Origin: Mixta calida
GTDB lineage: Bacteria > Pseudomonadota > Gammaproteobacteria > Enterobacterales > Enterobacteriaceae
Direction of reading: 5' to 3'
Assembly (NCBI RefSeq): GCF_002953215.1
Contig: NZ_CP026378.1
Span: 2,462,540 to 2,526,539, forward strand
Length of the DNA stretch: 64,000 nucleotides
Part shown: positions 46,745-56,868 of the stretch, in pieces
Position numbering within the stretch: the stretch's first letter is position 1
Layout: each line of letters begins with the position of its first letter
Notes under the pieces: generated by a model
What the model was told of the DNA's origin: nothing
Database searches by the model: none
The model's input: only the letters and a program-made list of their open reading frames with translations
Made by a program: the position numbers and the translations under genes

Positions 46745-47749
46745 TTAATCCTGGTTTATTTTATTCAGGCTGGCGCTTTCGCCTATTTTCCATGGCCGAA
46801 AGCGCGTGTTATCCAGACCGGCCGCCGCCAGCGCACGCGCCAGTTCTGTGGGCGCCTCATCAAGCGCCTCATCGGCCAGTTCAAATACGCCCCAATGGAT
46901 AGGGATAGTCAACGGCGCGCCGATCGCTTTGTGCAACGAAACCGACTGCTGCGGGTCCATATGCTGACCCTGCATGAACCAGCGTGGCGCCCAGGCGCCG
47001 ATCGGCAGCGCTGCAAGATTAAAAGGTCCAAGACGCTGCGCGATTTGCAGCAAATTTTCAGAATATCCGCTGTCGCCGGAAAACCAGAAATTAAGCGTGG
47101 CGGTTGAAATCGTCCAGCCGCACCAGAGCGACCGGTTACGATCTTTCAGAGTGCGCATGCTCCAGTGACGCGCTGGCACGGCGTGAAAAGTAACGCCATG
47201 CCGCTGCGTTTGCTGCCACCAGTCCAGCTGTACGACGTTTTTTGCTCCTGCGCGACGAAACCAGGGTTCCAGTCCCAGCGGCACGATAAACTGCACATCT
47301 GGAAATCGGCGCAAAATCGCCGCGATGGTCGGTCGGTCAAGGTGATCATAATGGTTATGGGAAATCAGCACCCAGTCGAGCGATGGCAGGTTCTCAATCT
47401 TTAGCGGCGCGGGCGTTTTGCGCTTCGGGCCGTAAAAACGCAGTGGAGAAGCCCTGAGCGAGAGCGCCGGATCGATTAATCCGTAGCGTTGATTAATACG
47501 CAGCATCAGCGCCGCATGGCCCAGCCACCAGATCGTATCCTCATCGCCGCCTAAATCGGCGGGCTGCCACCACTGCTGCGTAAAAGCCCTGTAGCCCTGC
47601 TGCGGCGCCGCTGGCAACCCTTGCGCCTTACGCTCTTTACGCCAGCGTTGCAGATCGCCCGGCTGGCGCTGCTCAGCCTCCAGGTTGCGAAATCCTTCTG
47701 AAGTATGGTGCGGCCTGGACGCGTCGTACCAGGGATTTTGCCATTTCAT
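46745..47749 (-). CDS. MBL-fold metallo-hydrolase (NAPE-PLD/UlaG-like)
   Basis: 334 aa. The metal site HNHYDH is at about 134-139 in WVLISHNHYDHLD; further ligands fit His in VPARHWSMRT, Asp in NFWFSGDSGYSE and His in IPIHWGVFEL. TIWWLGHAALML near residue 71 is typical of the bacterial NAPE-phospholipase-D-like/RomA group. No signal peptide. The substrate cannot be inferred. AAGGAG precedes the start. This gene is not at this place in E. coli. Confidence 0.8.
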   Translation of the reverse strand: MKWQNPWYDASRPHHTSEGFRNLEAEQRQPGDLQRWRKERKAQGLPAAPQQGYRAFTQQWWQPADLGGDEDTIWWLGHAALMLRINQRYGLIDPALSLRASPLRFYGPKRKTPAPLKIENLPSLDWVLISHNHYDHLDRPTIAAILRRFPDVQFIVPLGLEPWFRRAGAKNVVQLDWWQQTQRHGVTFHAVPARHWSMRTLKDRNRSLWCGWTISTATLNFWFSGDSGYSENLLQIAQRLGPFNLAALPIGAWAPRWFMQGQHMDPQQSVSLHKAIGAPLTIPIHWGVFELADEALDEAPTELARALAAAGLDNTRFRPWKIGESASLNKINQD

Positions 47750-47777
47750 CCTGCCACTCCTTACTCTCTACAGATAA

Positions 47778-48044
47778 TTATCGTTCAGGGATCAGGCGGG
47801 TAAAGTCCTGCTCCGCGCTCTCTTCCGCGCCGTTCTCTTCCGTACCGAGCGTCTGTTCTGTCAGCCGTTGTAGCATGGCCGTCTGCTTTTTCTGCTCCTC
47901 AAGCAGCGCTTGCAGCAGGCGAACCTGCTCGTTGGCGCGCACGCTGGCGCGATTGACATAAAACCAGGCGATCAGCCCAACCAGTGCAAATGCGATTCCG
48001 CTGATGAGCGGCATCAAACTCGCGCCGCCGTTTAATTCGTTCAT
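47778..48044 (-). CDS. yebO: Membrane protein YebO
   Basis: 88 aa. One membrane helix (LISGIAFALVGLIAWFYVN, about 13-31) is followed by a coiled coil (EQVRLLQALLEEQKKQTAML) and an acidic end (FTRLIPER). This matches E. coli YebO (FINRASSRTNEQIELLEALL). The function is unknown. In E. coli the mgrB gene is next to it; none is seen here. Confidence 0.88.
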   Translation of the reverse strand: MNELNGGASLMPLISGIAFALVGLIAWFYVNRASVRANEQVRLLQALLEEQKKQTAMLQRLTEQTLGTEENGAEESAEQDFTRLIPER

Positions 48045-48229
48045 AACAGCCTCTGTTTGTTATTCATTTCGCGGACGATTTTACCCGGAAGCGAGGGAAT
48101 TGATAGCCGACGCGCCCCTGTTCGACGACGCTTTAAGCATCCTCCGATCGATTCCGCCGCCGCGCCGCGCTATGCTGCCCCTCTTCCGGCAGCGAAACGG
48201 GAAGCTTGCCATTTTTACAGGAAGATAAA

Positions 48230-48472
48230 ATGAAAATATTGCTTCGAATTGTGAGTTTACTGGCCATTGTCTGGCTAGGCTTGTTGTTCACTGGCTATGG
48301 CGTACTGACCGGCAGCCACAAAAATGCCGCTGGCATTGGCCTGCAGTGCCAGTATTTGACGGCACGGGGAATGATTAAAGCACAGTACCTGCACAGCGAC
48401 AGCGGTTTTATCGGCGTAGCCGACTGCCCGCTGCTGAGAAAAACGTCTGAAGTGGTGGACAGCAACGAATAG
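48230..48472 (+). CDS. yobH: YobH family small secreted/membrane protein
   Basis: 80 aa from ATG 48230 (AGGAAG upstream); an extension to 48206 is unlikely. An N-terminal hydrophobic signal or anchor (LLRIVSLLAIVWLGLLFTGY) is followed by a small domain with two Cys (GLQCQYLTARG; VADCPLLRKTS). Matches E. coli YobH. The function is unknown. It lies between yebO and kdgR. Confidence 0.88.
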   Translation: MKILLRIVSLLAIVWLGLLFTGYGVLTGSHKNAAGIGLQCQYLTARGMIKAQYLHSDSGFIGVADCPLLRKTSEVVDSNE

Positions 48473-48514
48473 CTTGCTTAAGCGGCGCCCGTAACGGCGC
48501 CGCGTCGTTCTGGA

Positions 48515-49306
48515 TTAGAAAGGATAGTCGTGGTAGCCCAGCTGCGCGGAGAGCGTGCGCCCGGCGCGATGCAGCATCGCGACATACTCGTGCTTGCGCT
48601 CTTCTGAGAAACGGATGGTCGGAAAAGAGATGCTCATCCCGGCGATCACCACGCCGAAGCGGTCGAAAACCGGCACCGCGATACAGCGCAGCCCCTCTTC
48701 CTGCTCTTCGTTATCCTCACCGAAGCCCTGCGCTTTCACGACATCCAACACTTCCAGCAACGCTTCTTCACTGCCAAGCGTATGCGGCGTGCTGCGGCGG
48801 AATTCCACCTCTTTTAAAATATCATGCACCTCGGCGCGGTCGCGCCAGGCCAGCAGCACTTTGCCGATCGCGGTGCTGTGCAGCGGATTGCGGCGGCCGA
48901 TACGCGAATACATACGCAGGTTGTAAAGCGAATCGATCTTATGGATATAGACAATGCTGTCTTCTTCCAGCGCGCCCAGGTGAATCGTCTCTTTCGTCAG
49001 GCGCGACAGTTCACGCATCTGCACGTCCGCGCTGCGGATCAAATCGACGTTCTGCAACGCTTTCGCGCCCAGCTCAAACAGCTTTAGCGTCAGCGCATAT
49101 TTTTCCGATTCACCTTCCTGAGAAACATAGCCCAGCGACTTCATCGTCTGAAGAAAACGATAAACCGTGCTTTTCGACATCATCACGCGCTGGGACAGTT
49201 CGGTAATGCCGTTTTCGCGCTCTTCGCCAAGCGCCTGCAGGATGCCAAACACTTTCAATACGGAAGAGACCGAATCCGGCTGTTTATCTGCGTCTGCATT
49301 CGCCAT
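48515..49306 (-). CDS. kdgR: IclR-family regulator KdgR
   Basis: 263 aa. Winged helix at about 16-80 (LKVFGILQALGEERENGITE, LSQRVMMSKSTVYRFLQTM) and an IclR effector domain (about 95-263; GALEEDSIVYIHKI, RCIAVPVFDRFGVVIAGMSI). It represses genes for pectin/ketodeoxygluconate use until KDG binds. It is divergent from yebQ. Confidence 0.95.
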   Translation of the reverse strand: MANADADKQPDSVSSVLKVFGILQALGEERENGITELSQRVMMSKSTVYRFLQTMKSLGYVSQEGESEKYALTLKLFELGAKALQNVDLIRSADVQMRELSRLTKETIHLGALEEDSIVYIHKIDSLYNLRMYSRIGRRNPLHSTAIGKVLLAWRDRAEVHDILKEVEFRRSTPHTLGSEEALLEVLDVVKAQGFGEDNEEQEEGLRCIAVPVFDRFGVVIAGMSISFPTIRFSEERKHEYVAMLHRAGRTLSAQLGYHDYPF

Positions 49307-49336
49307 AGAGAAACCTTTTTGAAATTGTTTTATTTA

Positions 49337-49352
49337 AAATGGAACGCCATTT
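49337..49352. promoter_or_regulatory. Palindromic candidate KdgR operator
   Basis: AAATGG-AACG-CCATTT, a perfect 6-bp-arm inverted repeat in the kdgR-yebQ spacer, next to a second AT-rich stretch (GAAATTGTTTTATTTAAAAT). It resembles KdgR boxes (AATGAAAC..TGTTTCATT) only loosely. It may control kdgR itself or yebQ. Confidence 0.35.
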
Positions 49353-49495
49353 CCAGTATACGTGGCTGAGTTATCGTCAGGCAATACGTTAGCGTGACCG
49401 TGGACACATCTGTAAGGACTTTTTATTAGCAGAAAGATGCATTAGGGTAAAAAAATCATTAGCATGATGATATTCACCCCCATTAATTTCCCATT

Positions 49496-50875
49496 ATGCC
49501 CGTAACTTCACAGATGGATGGCTTACCGCTGCCGCGCCGCTATGGCGCCATCGCCGCGATCGCCTTAGGTATTACCGTTGCCGTGCTTGACGGCACCATT
49601 GCCAACGTCGCGTTGCCGACTATCGCCAGCGAACTGCATGCCAGCCCGGCGGAGTCGATCTGGATCATTAACGCTTATCAGCTTGCGATTATCGTCTCGC
49701 TGCTTTCCTTCTCTTTTTTAGGCGATCTGCTCGGTTACCGGCGCATTTACCAGGCCGGTCTGCTGCTGTTCAGCGCCACGTCGCTGCTCTGCGCCTTTTC
49801 TGACTCGCTCGGTATGTTGACCTTCGCGCGCATCCTGCAGGGCTTTGGCGGCGCGGCGCTGATGAGCGTTAACACTGCGCTCATCCGTATTATCTATCCT
49901 CAGCGCTATCTGGGCCGCGGCATGGCGATTAACGCGCTGATCGTCGCCGTTTCCAGCGCCGCAGGACCGACGGTAGCGGCGGCGATTCTGGCGGTCGCCT
50001 CGTGGAAATGGCTGTTCCTGATCAATGTGCCGGCCGGCGCGCTGGCACTGCTGTTCGCCCTGCGCTTTCTGCCCGACAACCCGCAGAAGACGACCGGCCA
50101 GCGCTTTGATGTGCTTAGCGCGATTATGAACGCGTTAACCTTCGGCCTGCTGCTTTCCGCGTTGAGCGGCGCGGCGCAGGGACAGGATTACCGCATTATT
50201 CTTGCCGAATTGCTGGGGCTGCTGATCGTCGGCACGCTGTTTATTCGCCGCCAGCTGACCATGACCAGCCCGCTGTTGCCGGTGGATCTGCTGCGCATTC
50301 CCATCTTTTCACTGTCGATCTGCACATCGGTCTGCTCCTTTCTGGCGCAGATGCTGGCGATGGTCTCTCTGCCATTCTTTTTGCAGAGCGTCATTGGCCG
50401 CAGCGAAGTAGAAACGGGCCTGCTGTTAACGCCCTGGCCGCTGGCGACCATGATCATGTCCCCCATCGCCGGACGGCTGCTGGAACGCTTTCATGCCGGG
50501 CTGCTGGGCGGCATTGGCCTGGCGATCTTCGCCGTCGGGCTGTTCGCGCTCGCCTGGCTGCCTGCCGCGCCGGGCGATGGCGATATTATCTGGCGTATGG
50601 TGCTGTGCGGCGCCGGCTTTGGCCTGTTTCAGTCGCCAAATAACCACACGATTATCTCAGCGGCGCCACGACATCGCAGCGGCGGCGCCAGCGGAATGCT
50701 GGGCACTGCGCGTCTGCTGGGGCAAACCAGCGGCGCGGCGTTAGTGGCGCTGATGTTTAACCTGTTCGGCCAGCATGGGACGCACGCGTCGCTGCTGCTG
50801 GCGGGCCTGTTCTCTTCCGTCGCCGCGCTGTTCAGTCTGTCGCGCATGCGTCAACCCGCACACGGCGGGCAATAA
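49496..50875 (+). CDS. yebQ: MFS drug/solute transporter YebQ
   Basis: 459 aa, 14-helix DHA2-type major facilitator. The motif DGTIANVALPTIASEL is near residue 30, and motif C-like GFGGAALMSVNTALIR near 115. FLGDLLGYRRIYQAGLLLF fits motif A. Matches E. coli YebQ along its length (ICTSVCSFLAQMLAMVSLPF; SGGASGMLGTARLLGQ). The substrate is unknown. It may be under KdgR control because of its divergent placement. Confidence 0.93.
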   Translation: MPVTSQMDGLPLPRRYGAIAAIALGITVAVLDGTIANVALPTIASELHASPAESIWIINAYQLAIIVSLLSFSFLGDLLGYRRIYQAGLLLFSATSLLCAFSDSLGMLTFARILQGFGGAALMSVNTALIRIIYPQRYLGRGMAINALIVAVSSAAGPTVAAAILAVASWKWLFLINVPAGALALLFALRFLPDNPQKTTGQRFDVLSAIMNALTFGLLLSALSGAAQGQDYRIILAELLGLLIVGTLFIRRQLTMTSPLLPVDLLRIPIFSLSICTSVCSFLAQMLAMVSLPFFLQSVIGRSEVETGLLLTPWPLATMIMSPIAGRLLERFHAGLLGGIGLAIFAVGLFALAWLPAAPGDGDIIWRMVLCGAGFGLFQSPNNHTIISAAPRHRSGGASGMLGTARLLGQTSGAALVALMFNLFGQHGTHASLLLAGLFSSVAALFSLSRMRQPAHGGQ

Positions 50876-50877
50876 AA

Positions 50878-50937
50878 AACCCTCGTCAGAGGGTTATAGC
50901 GAACAGAAAAAAGGCGACCCGCAGGTCGCCTTTTTTT
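50878..50937. terminator. Terminators between yebQ and htpX
   Basis: A first hairpin AACCCTC-GTCA-GAGGGTT (50878-50895) is followed by a strong bidirectional one, AAAAAAGGCGACC-CGCA-GGTCGCCTTTTTTT (50907-50937), separating the convergent genes yebQ and htpX. Confidence 0.85.
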
Positions 50938-51817
50938 ATTTCAGGTACTGGCCGCTACGCAGCGCTTCGATACGTTTATCCAGCGGCGGGTGCGACATAA
51001 AGAACTCGCTCAGCGACTTTCCTTTGCCGTTGATGCAGAACGCCATCATGCTGCCCGGTTCCTGCGGCTCATAGCTGGTCTTCAACCGCTGCAGCGCCGC
51101 AATCATCTTCTCACGCCCCACCAGACGCGCAGATCCTGCGTCAGCGTGGAACTCACGATGACGTGAGAACCACATGGTGATCATGCTGGCCAGAATGCCG
51201 AACAGCAGTTCCAGCACCATGGAGACCGCGAAGTAGACCAGCGGGTTACCGTTGCTGCTCTCTTCATCTTCCCGGTTGCCGGACAGGAAGCCTGCCGCCA
51301 CCTGCGCGATAATGCGGGAAATGAAAATCACGAAGGTGTTCACAATGCCCTGGATCAGCGTCATGGTCACCATGTCGCCGTTGGCGATATGGCTGATTTC
51401 ATGCGCCAGCACCGCTTCCGCCTCGTCACGGCTCATGTTCTGCAACAGACCTGTCGACACCGCCACCAGCGACGCATCGCGGCGCGCGCCGGTCGCGAAC
51501 GCATTGATGTCAGGCGCATGGTAGATAGCCACCTGCGGCATGGCGATACCCGCCTGCTGCGCCTGTTGTGCCACCGTGTTCATCAGCCAGCGTTCCGTTT
51601 CGTTACGCGGCTGCTCAATCACCTCACCGCCGACGGAACGCAGTGCCATCCATTTCGACATCAGCAGTGAAACAAACGCACCGCCAAAGCCAAACAGACC
51701 TGCCATAATCATCAGGCCCTGCACACTGCTTGACTGAATTCCTGTCAGGCTCAGTATCAGCCCGAAAACCAACATCACGGCAAGGTTGGTCAGCAGGAAA
51801 AGAGCAATACGCATCAT
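50936..51817 (-). CDS. htpX: Membrane zinc protease HtpX
   Basis: 293 aa, nearly colinear with E. coli HtpX. Two N-terminal helices ([40 protein letters not shown]) and two more around 155-210 hold the protease in the inner membrane. The zinc site is HEISH at 139-143 with a later Glu in [11 protein letters not shown]. It degrades damaged membrane proteins with FtsH; in E. coli it is under Cpx control. Confidence 0.97.
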   Translation of the reverse strand: MMRIALFLLTNLAVMLVFGLILSLTGIQSSSVQGLMIMAGLFGFGGAFVSLLMSKWMALRSVGGEVIEQPRNETERWLMNTVAQQAQQAGIAMPQVAIYHAPDINAFATGARRDASLVAVSTGLLQNMSRDEAEAVLAHEISHIANGDMVTMTLIQGIVNTFVIFISRIIAQVAAGFLSGNREDEESSNGNPLVYFAVSMVLELLFGILASMITMWFSRHREFHADAGSARLVGREKMIAALQRLKTSYEPQEPGSMMAFCINGKGKSLSEFFMSHPPLDKRIEALRSGQYLK

Positions 51818-52004
51818 AAACTTTCATCTTCCTCAGTTAACTAAGCGCCCATGCGCGGATATACATCGTAGGGTCATCGCGTAGCATTTCAAGCATCCTT
51901 AACGTTTAAGTGTCTAAAAAGACATAACTTTACATTTTGTCGCACTCTTTTTTAACCGCTTCCTGCGCAACCGATCGGCGCAGCTAAACAAAACGGCGGA
52001 AAAA

Positions 52005-52036
52005 GAAAAGGCACCGCTTGCGCAGTGCCTTTTTTT
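52005..52036 (-). terminator. prc terminator
   Basis: Minus strand: AGGCACTGCGCAAGCGGTGCC followed by TTTTCTTTTT. It lies just after the prc stop. Confidence 0.8.
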
Positions 52037-52055
52037 CGTTCCGTTTAAAGCGGCG

Positions 52056-54101
52056 CTATTTACTGACCGCCGCTTTATCCGTCGGCTGCTCCGGCTTCAG
52101 ATGCGCCAGATCGTTGGCGATTTTCACCGTTTCGTCGAGATAAGGATCGGGCTCTTTATAATCCTTCGGCAAATCGTCGAGCTTCGCCAGCGGCTTCTTC
52201 CCTTCCGCCTTATAGCGCGCGTTGATGCGCTCCAGACGCAGCGCGTCATCTTCCTGATTCTCTTTCTCGCGCTGGGCGAGATTGAGCGACACGATGTTGC
52301 GTTTGTCCTTCATGGCGTTAAAGCGCTGAATGTCCTTGATGATGTACTGGAATTCAGCATCTTTCGCGATGCGATCTTCATGCGCTTTGGTCAGCTGCGG
52401 CACCAGATCGCTCAGGTCGCCCGATTTGGTGTAGCTCGCCGCATCGATGCTGTCCCACGGCAGGGCGTTATCTTCGAACTTCTCGCCGGTTTCCGCCGCT
52501 TCGACGCCGGTTGGCATCAGCAGATCGGGCGTTACGCCCTTACGCTGGGTGCTGCCGCCGTTGATACGGTAGAATTTCTGAATGGTGTACTGCACCGATC
52601 CCAATGCTGGCCACTCCGGGCGCAGCATCTGATCATAGATGCGGTTCAACGAACGATACTGCTGCACGGTGCCTTTGCCGAAGGTCGGTTCGCCGACAAT
52701 CAGCGCACGACCGTAATCCTGCATCGCCGCCGCGAAAATTTCCGACGCCGAGGCGCTGAAGCGGTCAACCAGGACTACCAGCGGGCCTTTGTAGTAGACG
52801 ACGCCGTCGGTATCGCTGTCTTCGCGCACCTTGCCGTTGTTGTCGCGCACCTGCACGACCGGACCGCTGGGAATAAACAGGCCGGAGAGCGAGACCGCCT
52901 CGGTCAGCGCGCCGCCGCCGTTGGTGCGCAGATCAATCACTACGCTGTCAACGTGCTGCTTTTGCAGTTTCTGCAGCTGCACTTTCACATCGTCGGTCAG
53001 GCCGACGTAGAAGCCGGGAATATCCAGCACGCCGACCTTCTCTTTGCCGACGTTATGCACGCTCATCTTCACCGCGCGATCTTCCAGGCGGATCTTTTCG
53101 CGCGTCAGCGTAATGGTGCGGGTTTTGGTGCCTTTGCCGGCCGGCAGGATCTCCAGACGCACGCGGCTGCCCTTCGGCCCTTTAATTTTCGCCACGACGT
53201 CATCCAGACGCAGCCCGATAACATCCTCAATCGGCTTGCCCGGCTGTCCAACGCCGACGATGCGGTCGCCGACGTTCAGCGCCTTGCTTTTCGCCGCAGG
53301 GCCGCCCGCCACCATCGAGTTGATGACCGTATAGTCCTCATCCATCTGCAGCACTGCGCCGATGCCTTCCAGCGACAGGCTCATCTCGGTATTGAACTGC
53401 TCGGTATTGCGCGGCGAGAGATAGTTGGTATGCGGATCGATCTCGTGGGCGAAAGCGTTCATCGCCAGCTGGAACACATCCTCGCTGTTGCTCTGCGCCA
53501 GACGACGGATCGCGGAGTTGTAGCGTTTGGTGAGAATATCTTTAATTTCGTCGTCTTTCTTGCCGGTCAGCTTCAGGCTGAGCTGATCGTACTTCACCTT
53601 GGCGTCCCATAACGCGTTCAGTTCAGCTGCATCTTTCGGCCATGGCGCCTTGCTGCGATCGGTATCGATAGTATCGTTACCGTTAAAATTCATCGGCTTG
53701 CTCAGGATCGACAGGGCGTACTGATAGCGCTCGAAACGGCGTTTTTGCGCCAGATTGAAAAGATCGTAGAACACCGTCAGCTTGCCGCTGCGCAGTTCAT
53801 CGCCCAGCGTGGTCTTTTTATCGGCGAACTGCGCCACGTCCGAAGCCAGCAACACATTGTGGCTGTAGTCGAGCATGTTCAGATAGCGGTCAAAGATTTT
53901 TGCCGAAAACTGCTGGTCGAGGTCGAACTGGCGATAATGTGAGCGGGTAAAGCGTGAAGTAACGCGTTCGCTAACGGTGGCATGCTGCGGCTCTTCCTGC
54001 AGCTGCGGAATTTGATCTGCGCGGGTAATGCTGTCAGCGGCAATGGCGTGACCTGCCAGAAGCAGGCCAGCCATCACGCTCATCTTAAAAAATGTGTTCA
54101 T
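52056..54101 (-). CDS. prc: Tail-specific protease Prc (Tsp)
   Basis: 681 aa periplasmic serine protease. A signal peptide (about 1-21, MSVMAGLLLAGHAIAADS) is followed by a helical N-domain, a PDZ domain (about 238-325, SLEGIGAVLQMDEDYTVINS) and the S41 protease core. The Ser-Lys dyad fits Ser about 451 in DRFSASASEIF and Lys about 476 in EPTFGKGTVQQ. It degrades proteins with non-polar C-termini and trims FtsI and MepS. It is coupled to the upstream proQ gene. Confidence 0.97.
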   Translation of the reverse strand: MNTFFKMSVMAGLLLAGHAIAADSITRADQIPQLQEEPQHATVSERVTSRFTRSHYRQFDLDQQFSAKIFDRYLNMLDYSHNVLLASDVAQFADKKTTLGDELRSGKLTVFYDLFNLAQKRRFERYQYALSILSKPMNFNGNDTIDTDRSKAPWPKDAAELNALWDAKVKYDQLSLKLTGKKDDEIKDILTKRYNSAIRRLAQSNSEDVFQLAMNAFAHEIDPHTNYLSPRNTEQFNTEMSLSLEGIGAVLQMDEDYTVINSMVAGGPAAKSKALNVGDRIVGVGQPGKPIEDVIGLRLDDVVAKIKGPKGSRVRLEILPAGKGTKTRTITLTREKIRLEDRAVKMSVHNVGKEKVGVLDIPGFYVGLTDDVKVQLQKLQKQHVDSVVIDLRTNGGGALTEAVSLSGLFIPSGPVVQVRDNNGKVREDSDTDGVVYYKGPLVVLVDRFSASASEIFAAAMQDYGRALIVGEPTFGKGTVQQYRSLNRIYDQMLRPEWPALGSVQYTIQKFYRINGGSTQRKGVTPDLLMPTGVEAAETGEKFEDNALPWDSIDAASYTKSGDLSDLVPQLTKAHEDRIAKDAEFQYIIKDIQRFNAMKDKRNIVSLNLAQREKENQEDDALRLERINARYKAEGKKPLAKLDDLPKDYKEPDPYLDETVKIANDLAHLKPEQPTDKAAVSK

Positions 54102-54120
54102 GCCCTGGGTGGCCTCCGTT

Positions 54121-54810
54121 TCAGAACTGTAAGTGTTCTGCGCGTACGATCATTGCCAGGCCGGAAGCCAGCTGCACACGAACGCCATCCTTAGAGATCT
54201 CAAGAACGGTGGCGTCCATTGCATTTTTACCGGCTTTAACTTTGATGCTCTGGCCAGGCTGCAATGCGGAGGTGTCGGTCACAGGCTGTGTACGCGGCGG
54301 GCGCTGACGAGGTGCGGCGGCGCGTTCCTGAACCGGGCGCGCATCGTTAGCGCGAGCTTTGCGGGCGGGTTGGCCTTCGCCTTCGGCTGGCTTGCGGGCG
54401 GCCGCTTTACGCGGGCGGCGCGCAGGCGCGTCTTCGCCAGCTTCACGTTTTTTCGCCTGCTGCTGCTGACGCTGCTGCTGAACGCGGGCTTTCGCCTCTT
54501 CAAGCTGCTTGCGCGCATGTTCAACATGCTGCTCTTCCAGCTCGCCGCAAGCATTGCCGTCCAGATCGACGCGGGTCGCGCCCGCTTTGACGCCGTACAG
54601 ATAGCGCCAGCTTGAGGTGTACAGACGCAGCGCTGAACGCAGCTGCGTCTTGCTCAGGTTCATTTCGCCCTGAACACGTTCGACGAGGTCTTGAAAGATA
54701 CCGATTTTGAGCGGACGCGCTTCACCTTCGGCACTAAAGCAGTGCGGAAAACGTTCCGCAAGCCAGGCGATGACTTCTTTACTGCTATTCAACTTAGGTT
54801 GATTTTCCAT
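54121..54810 (-). CDS. proQ: RNA chaperone ProQ
   Basis: 229 aa. An N-terminal FinO/ProQ domain (about 1-115: [38 protein letters not shown]) is followed by a long basic, Ala/Arg/Gln/Lys-rich linker (about 115-175) and a C-terminal Tudor-like domain (about 180-229, [20 protein letters not shown]). It binds structured sRNAs and mRNA 3' ends globally. It precedes prc by 19 bp. Confidence 0.97.
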   Translation of the reverse strand: MENQPKLNSSKEVIAWLAERFPHCFSAEGEARPLKIGIFQDLVERVQGEMNLSKTQLRSALRLYTSSWRYLYGVKAGATRVDLDGNACGELEEQHVEHARKQLEEAKARVQQQRQQQQAKKREAGEDAPARRPRKAAARKPAEGEGQPARKARANDARPVQERAAAPRQRPPRTQPVTDTSALQPGQSIKVKAGKNAMDATVLEISKDGVRVQLASGLAMIVRAEHLQF

Positions 54811-54906
54811 GAAATTTCCTGATTACAACGGGTTTGCCAACCAGCGCGGGCATGAACAGGCGACATTATAATGACCCCATCGGCAATTGCTACGAAATCC
54901 AGCGCT

Positions 54907-55407
54907 TTAGCTGCGATTCATATTAATAAATTTTTTCACATCGCTATTGGCCAGCACGTCACAAAGCCCGTCGGTAAAGGTTTGCAGGCCGATTTCATCT
55001 TCACTATCAAAGCGGTTGAACACCGTGCTGTCGATATCCAGCACGCCAATCACCTCGCCGTCGACAATCAGCGGCAGCACGATTTCAGCATTGCTGGCCG
55101 CGTCGCAGGCGATATGGCCCGGAAACGCATGCACGTCGTCCACGCGCTGTACTTTCTTTTCCGCCACCGCCGTGCCGCAGACGCCGCGGCCCACCGGAAT
55201 GCGCACACAGGCGATTTTCCCCTGGAACGGCCCCAGCACCAGCGTTTTTTCTTCCGTCAGCAGGTAGAAGCCCGCCCAGTTAACGCCTTCCAGACGCTCA
55301 AACAGCAGCGCGCTGCTGTTGCCCAGCGCAGCGAGAAAACTGGTTTCACCGGCAATCAGCGCACGGAGATCGCGGTTGAGATCGTGATAAAATTCTTGTT
55401 TGTTCAT
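54907..55407 (-). CDS. msrC: Free methionine-(R)-sulfoxide reductase
   Basis: 166 aa GAF-domain enzyme. It matches E. coli YebR/MsrC: LGPFQGKIACVRIPVGRGVCGTAVA holds the two active cysteines (about 84 and 94), and DVHAFPGHIACDAASNAEIV holds the third (about 118). It reduces free methionine-R-sulfoxide with thioredoxin. It is divergent from letA, with a 219-bp spacer that I find otherwise empty. Confidence 0.94.
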   Translation of the reverse strand: MNKQEFYHDLNRDLRALIAGETSFLAALGNSSALLFERLEGVNWAGFYLLTEEKTLVLGPFQGKIACVRIPVGRGVCGTAVAEKKVQRVDDVHAFPGHIACDAASNAEIVLPLIVDGEVIGVLDIDSTVFNRFDSEDEIGLQTFTDGLCDVLANSDVKKFINMNRS

Positions 55408-55626
55408 TTCCTGACCATAGTAAAAGCAATCGGACGGCTACAAAGTGCCGTCCGGTAAAATAAGCATTAAATATCCACCGCCACAAGGTGAATCATTCCA
55501 ATAGTTAATATAACCTTAGATTCTTGCGGATCGGATTATCAAAACGGGCTATGCCCCTCAGCGTCCGTTTTGCGCCGTTTTAAGGACCGTGCATACCTGC
55601 AGCACGAGGGACACTGCTTTTAATAT

Positions 55627-56868
55627 ATGAAAATACATACTATCAGTCACGTTCTGCCCCGTGAACGTTATCAGCGTTGTCCGCAATGCGATACCCTTTT
55701 TTCCTTACCAGATGTGAAATCTCGTCAGACGGCCCACTGCCCACGCTGCAACGCCAAAGTGCTTAACGGACGCGACTGGTCGATGACGCGTCTGACGGCA
55801 ATGGCGGTCGCGATGTTTTTATTGATGCCTTTCGCTTTTACCGAGCCGCTGATTGAGATACGCCTGCTCGGCACCCCTATTCGCGCCAGCCTGCTGGCGG
55901 GCATTATGCAGATGACCGAACAGGGCGACGTGCTGACCGCGGCGATGGTGGCGTTCTGTACTATCGGCGCGCCGGCCACGCTGGTGGCGGCCATCGCCTT
56001 CCTCTTTTTCGGCGATCGCCTCGGCATGAATCTGCGTCCGGTACTGCTGATGCTGGAGCGCCTGAAAGAGTGGGTGATGCTCGATATCTATCTGGTCGGC
56101 ATTGCCGTCGCCTCGATTAAGGTCAAGGATTACGCCGATATCGCCGTCGGCTACGGGCTGGTGGCATTTGTTGCGTTGATGGTGCTCAGCCTGCTGACCA
56201 TGATTCACCTTAACATGGAACAGCTGTGGCACCGCTTTTACCCGCAGCCGGAGCCGGATGTGGCGCCGGAAAAGCTGCAAATTTGCCTGAACTGCCATCA
56301 CACCGGCCTGCCCGACGATCGCGGACGCTGCCCGCGCTGCCACACCCGGCTGGCGCATCGTCGTCCTCATAGCCTGCAAAAATCCTGGGCGGCGCTTATC
56401 TCCGCGATCGTGCTACTGATTCCGGCCAATCTGCTGCCGATCTCAATTATCTACCTGAACGGCGGACGCCAGGAGGACACCATTTTCTCCGGTATTCTTT
56501 CGCTCGGCTCCGGCAATATTCCGGTGGCGGCGATTGTGTTTATCGCCAGCATTCTGGTGCCGTTCACCAAAGTGTTGGTCCTGCTGGTATTGTTGATCAG
56601 CATTCATTTTCGCTGCCAGCAGGGACTAAAAACCCGCATTCGATTATTGCGTCTGGTCACCTGGATCGGGCGTTGGTCTATGCTGGACCTGTTTGTTATT
56701 TCGTTAACCATGTCGCTGGTTAATCGCGACCAGCTGCTGGCTTTTACAATGGGACCGGCCGCCTTCTACTTTGGCGCCGCGGTAATTTTAACTATCCTTG
56801 CCGTTGAATGGCTGGATAGCCGTCTGATTTGGGATGCTCATGCAACACACGCCGACTACACCGACTAG
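55627..56868 (+). CDS. letA: Lipid transport membrane protein LetA
   Basis: 413 aa. Two zinc ribbons, one in each half: [11 protein letters not shown] with CPRCNAK (about 19-44) and CLNCHHTG with CPRCHTR (about 219-240). Each is followed by a PqiA-type membrane module ([40 protein letters not shown]). It works with LetB to move phospholipids between membranes. letB starts inside its 3' end (35-nt overlap). E. coli name yebS. Confidence 0.96.
   Translation: MKIHTISHVLPRERYQRCPQCDTLFSLPDVKSRQTAHCPRCNAKVLNGRDWSMTRLTAMAVAMFLLMPFAFTEPLIEIRLLGTPIRASLLAGIMQMTEQGDVLTAAMVAFCTIGAPATLVAAIAFLFFGDRLGMNLRPVLLMLERLKEWVMLDIYLVGIAVASIKVKDYADIAVGYGLVAFVALMVLSLLTMIHLNMEQLWHRFYPQPEPDVAPEKLQICLNCHHTGLPDDRGRCPRCHTRLAHRRPHSLQKSWAALISAIVLLIPANLLPISIIYLNGGRQEDTIFSGILSLGSGNIPVAAIVFIASILVPFTKVLVLLVLLISIHFRCQQGLKTRIRLLRLVTWIGRWSMLDLFVISLTMSLVNRDQLLAFTMGPAAFYFGAAVILTILAVEWLDSRLIWDAHATHADYTD

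Noticed and set aside
52101-53612. 503-codon plus-strand frame opposite prc
   Set aside because: Prc is complete and conserved on the other strand. This frame has no Shine-Dalgarno and an antisense-type composition.
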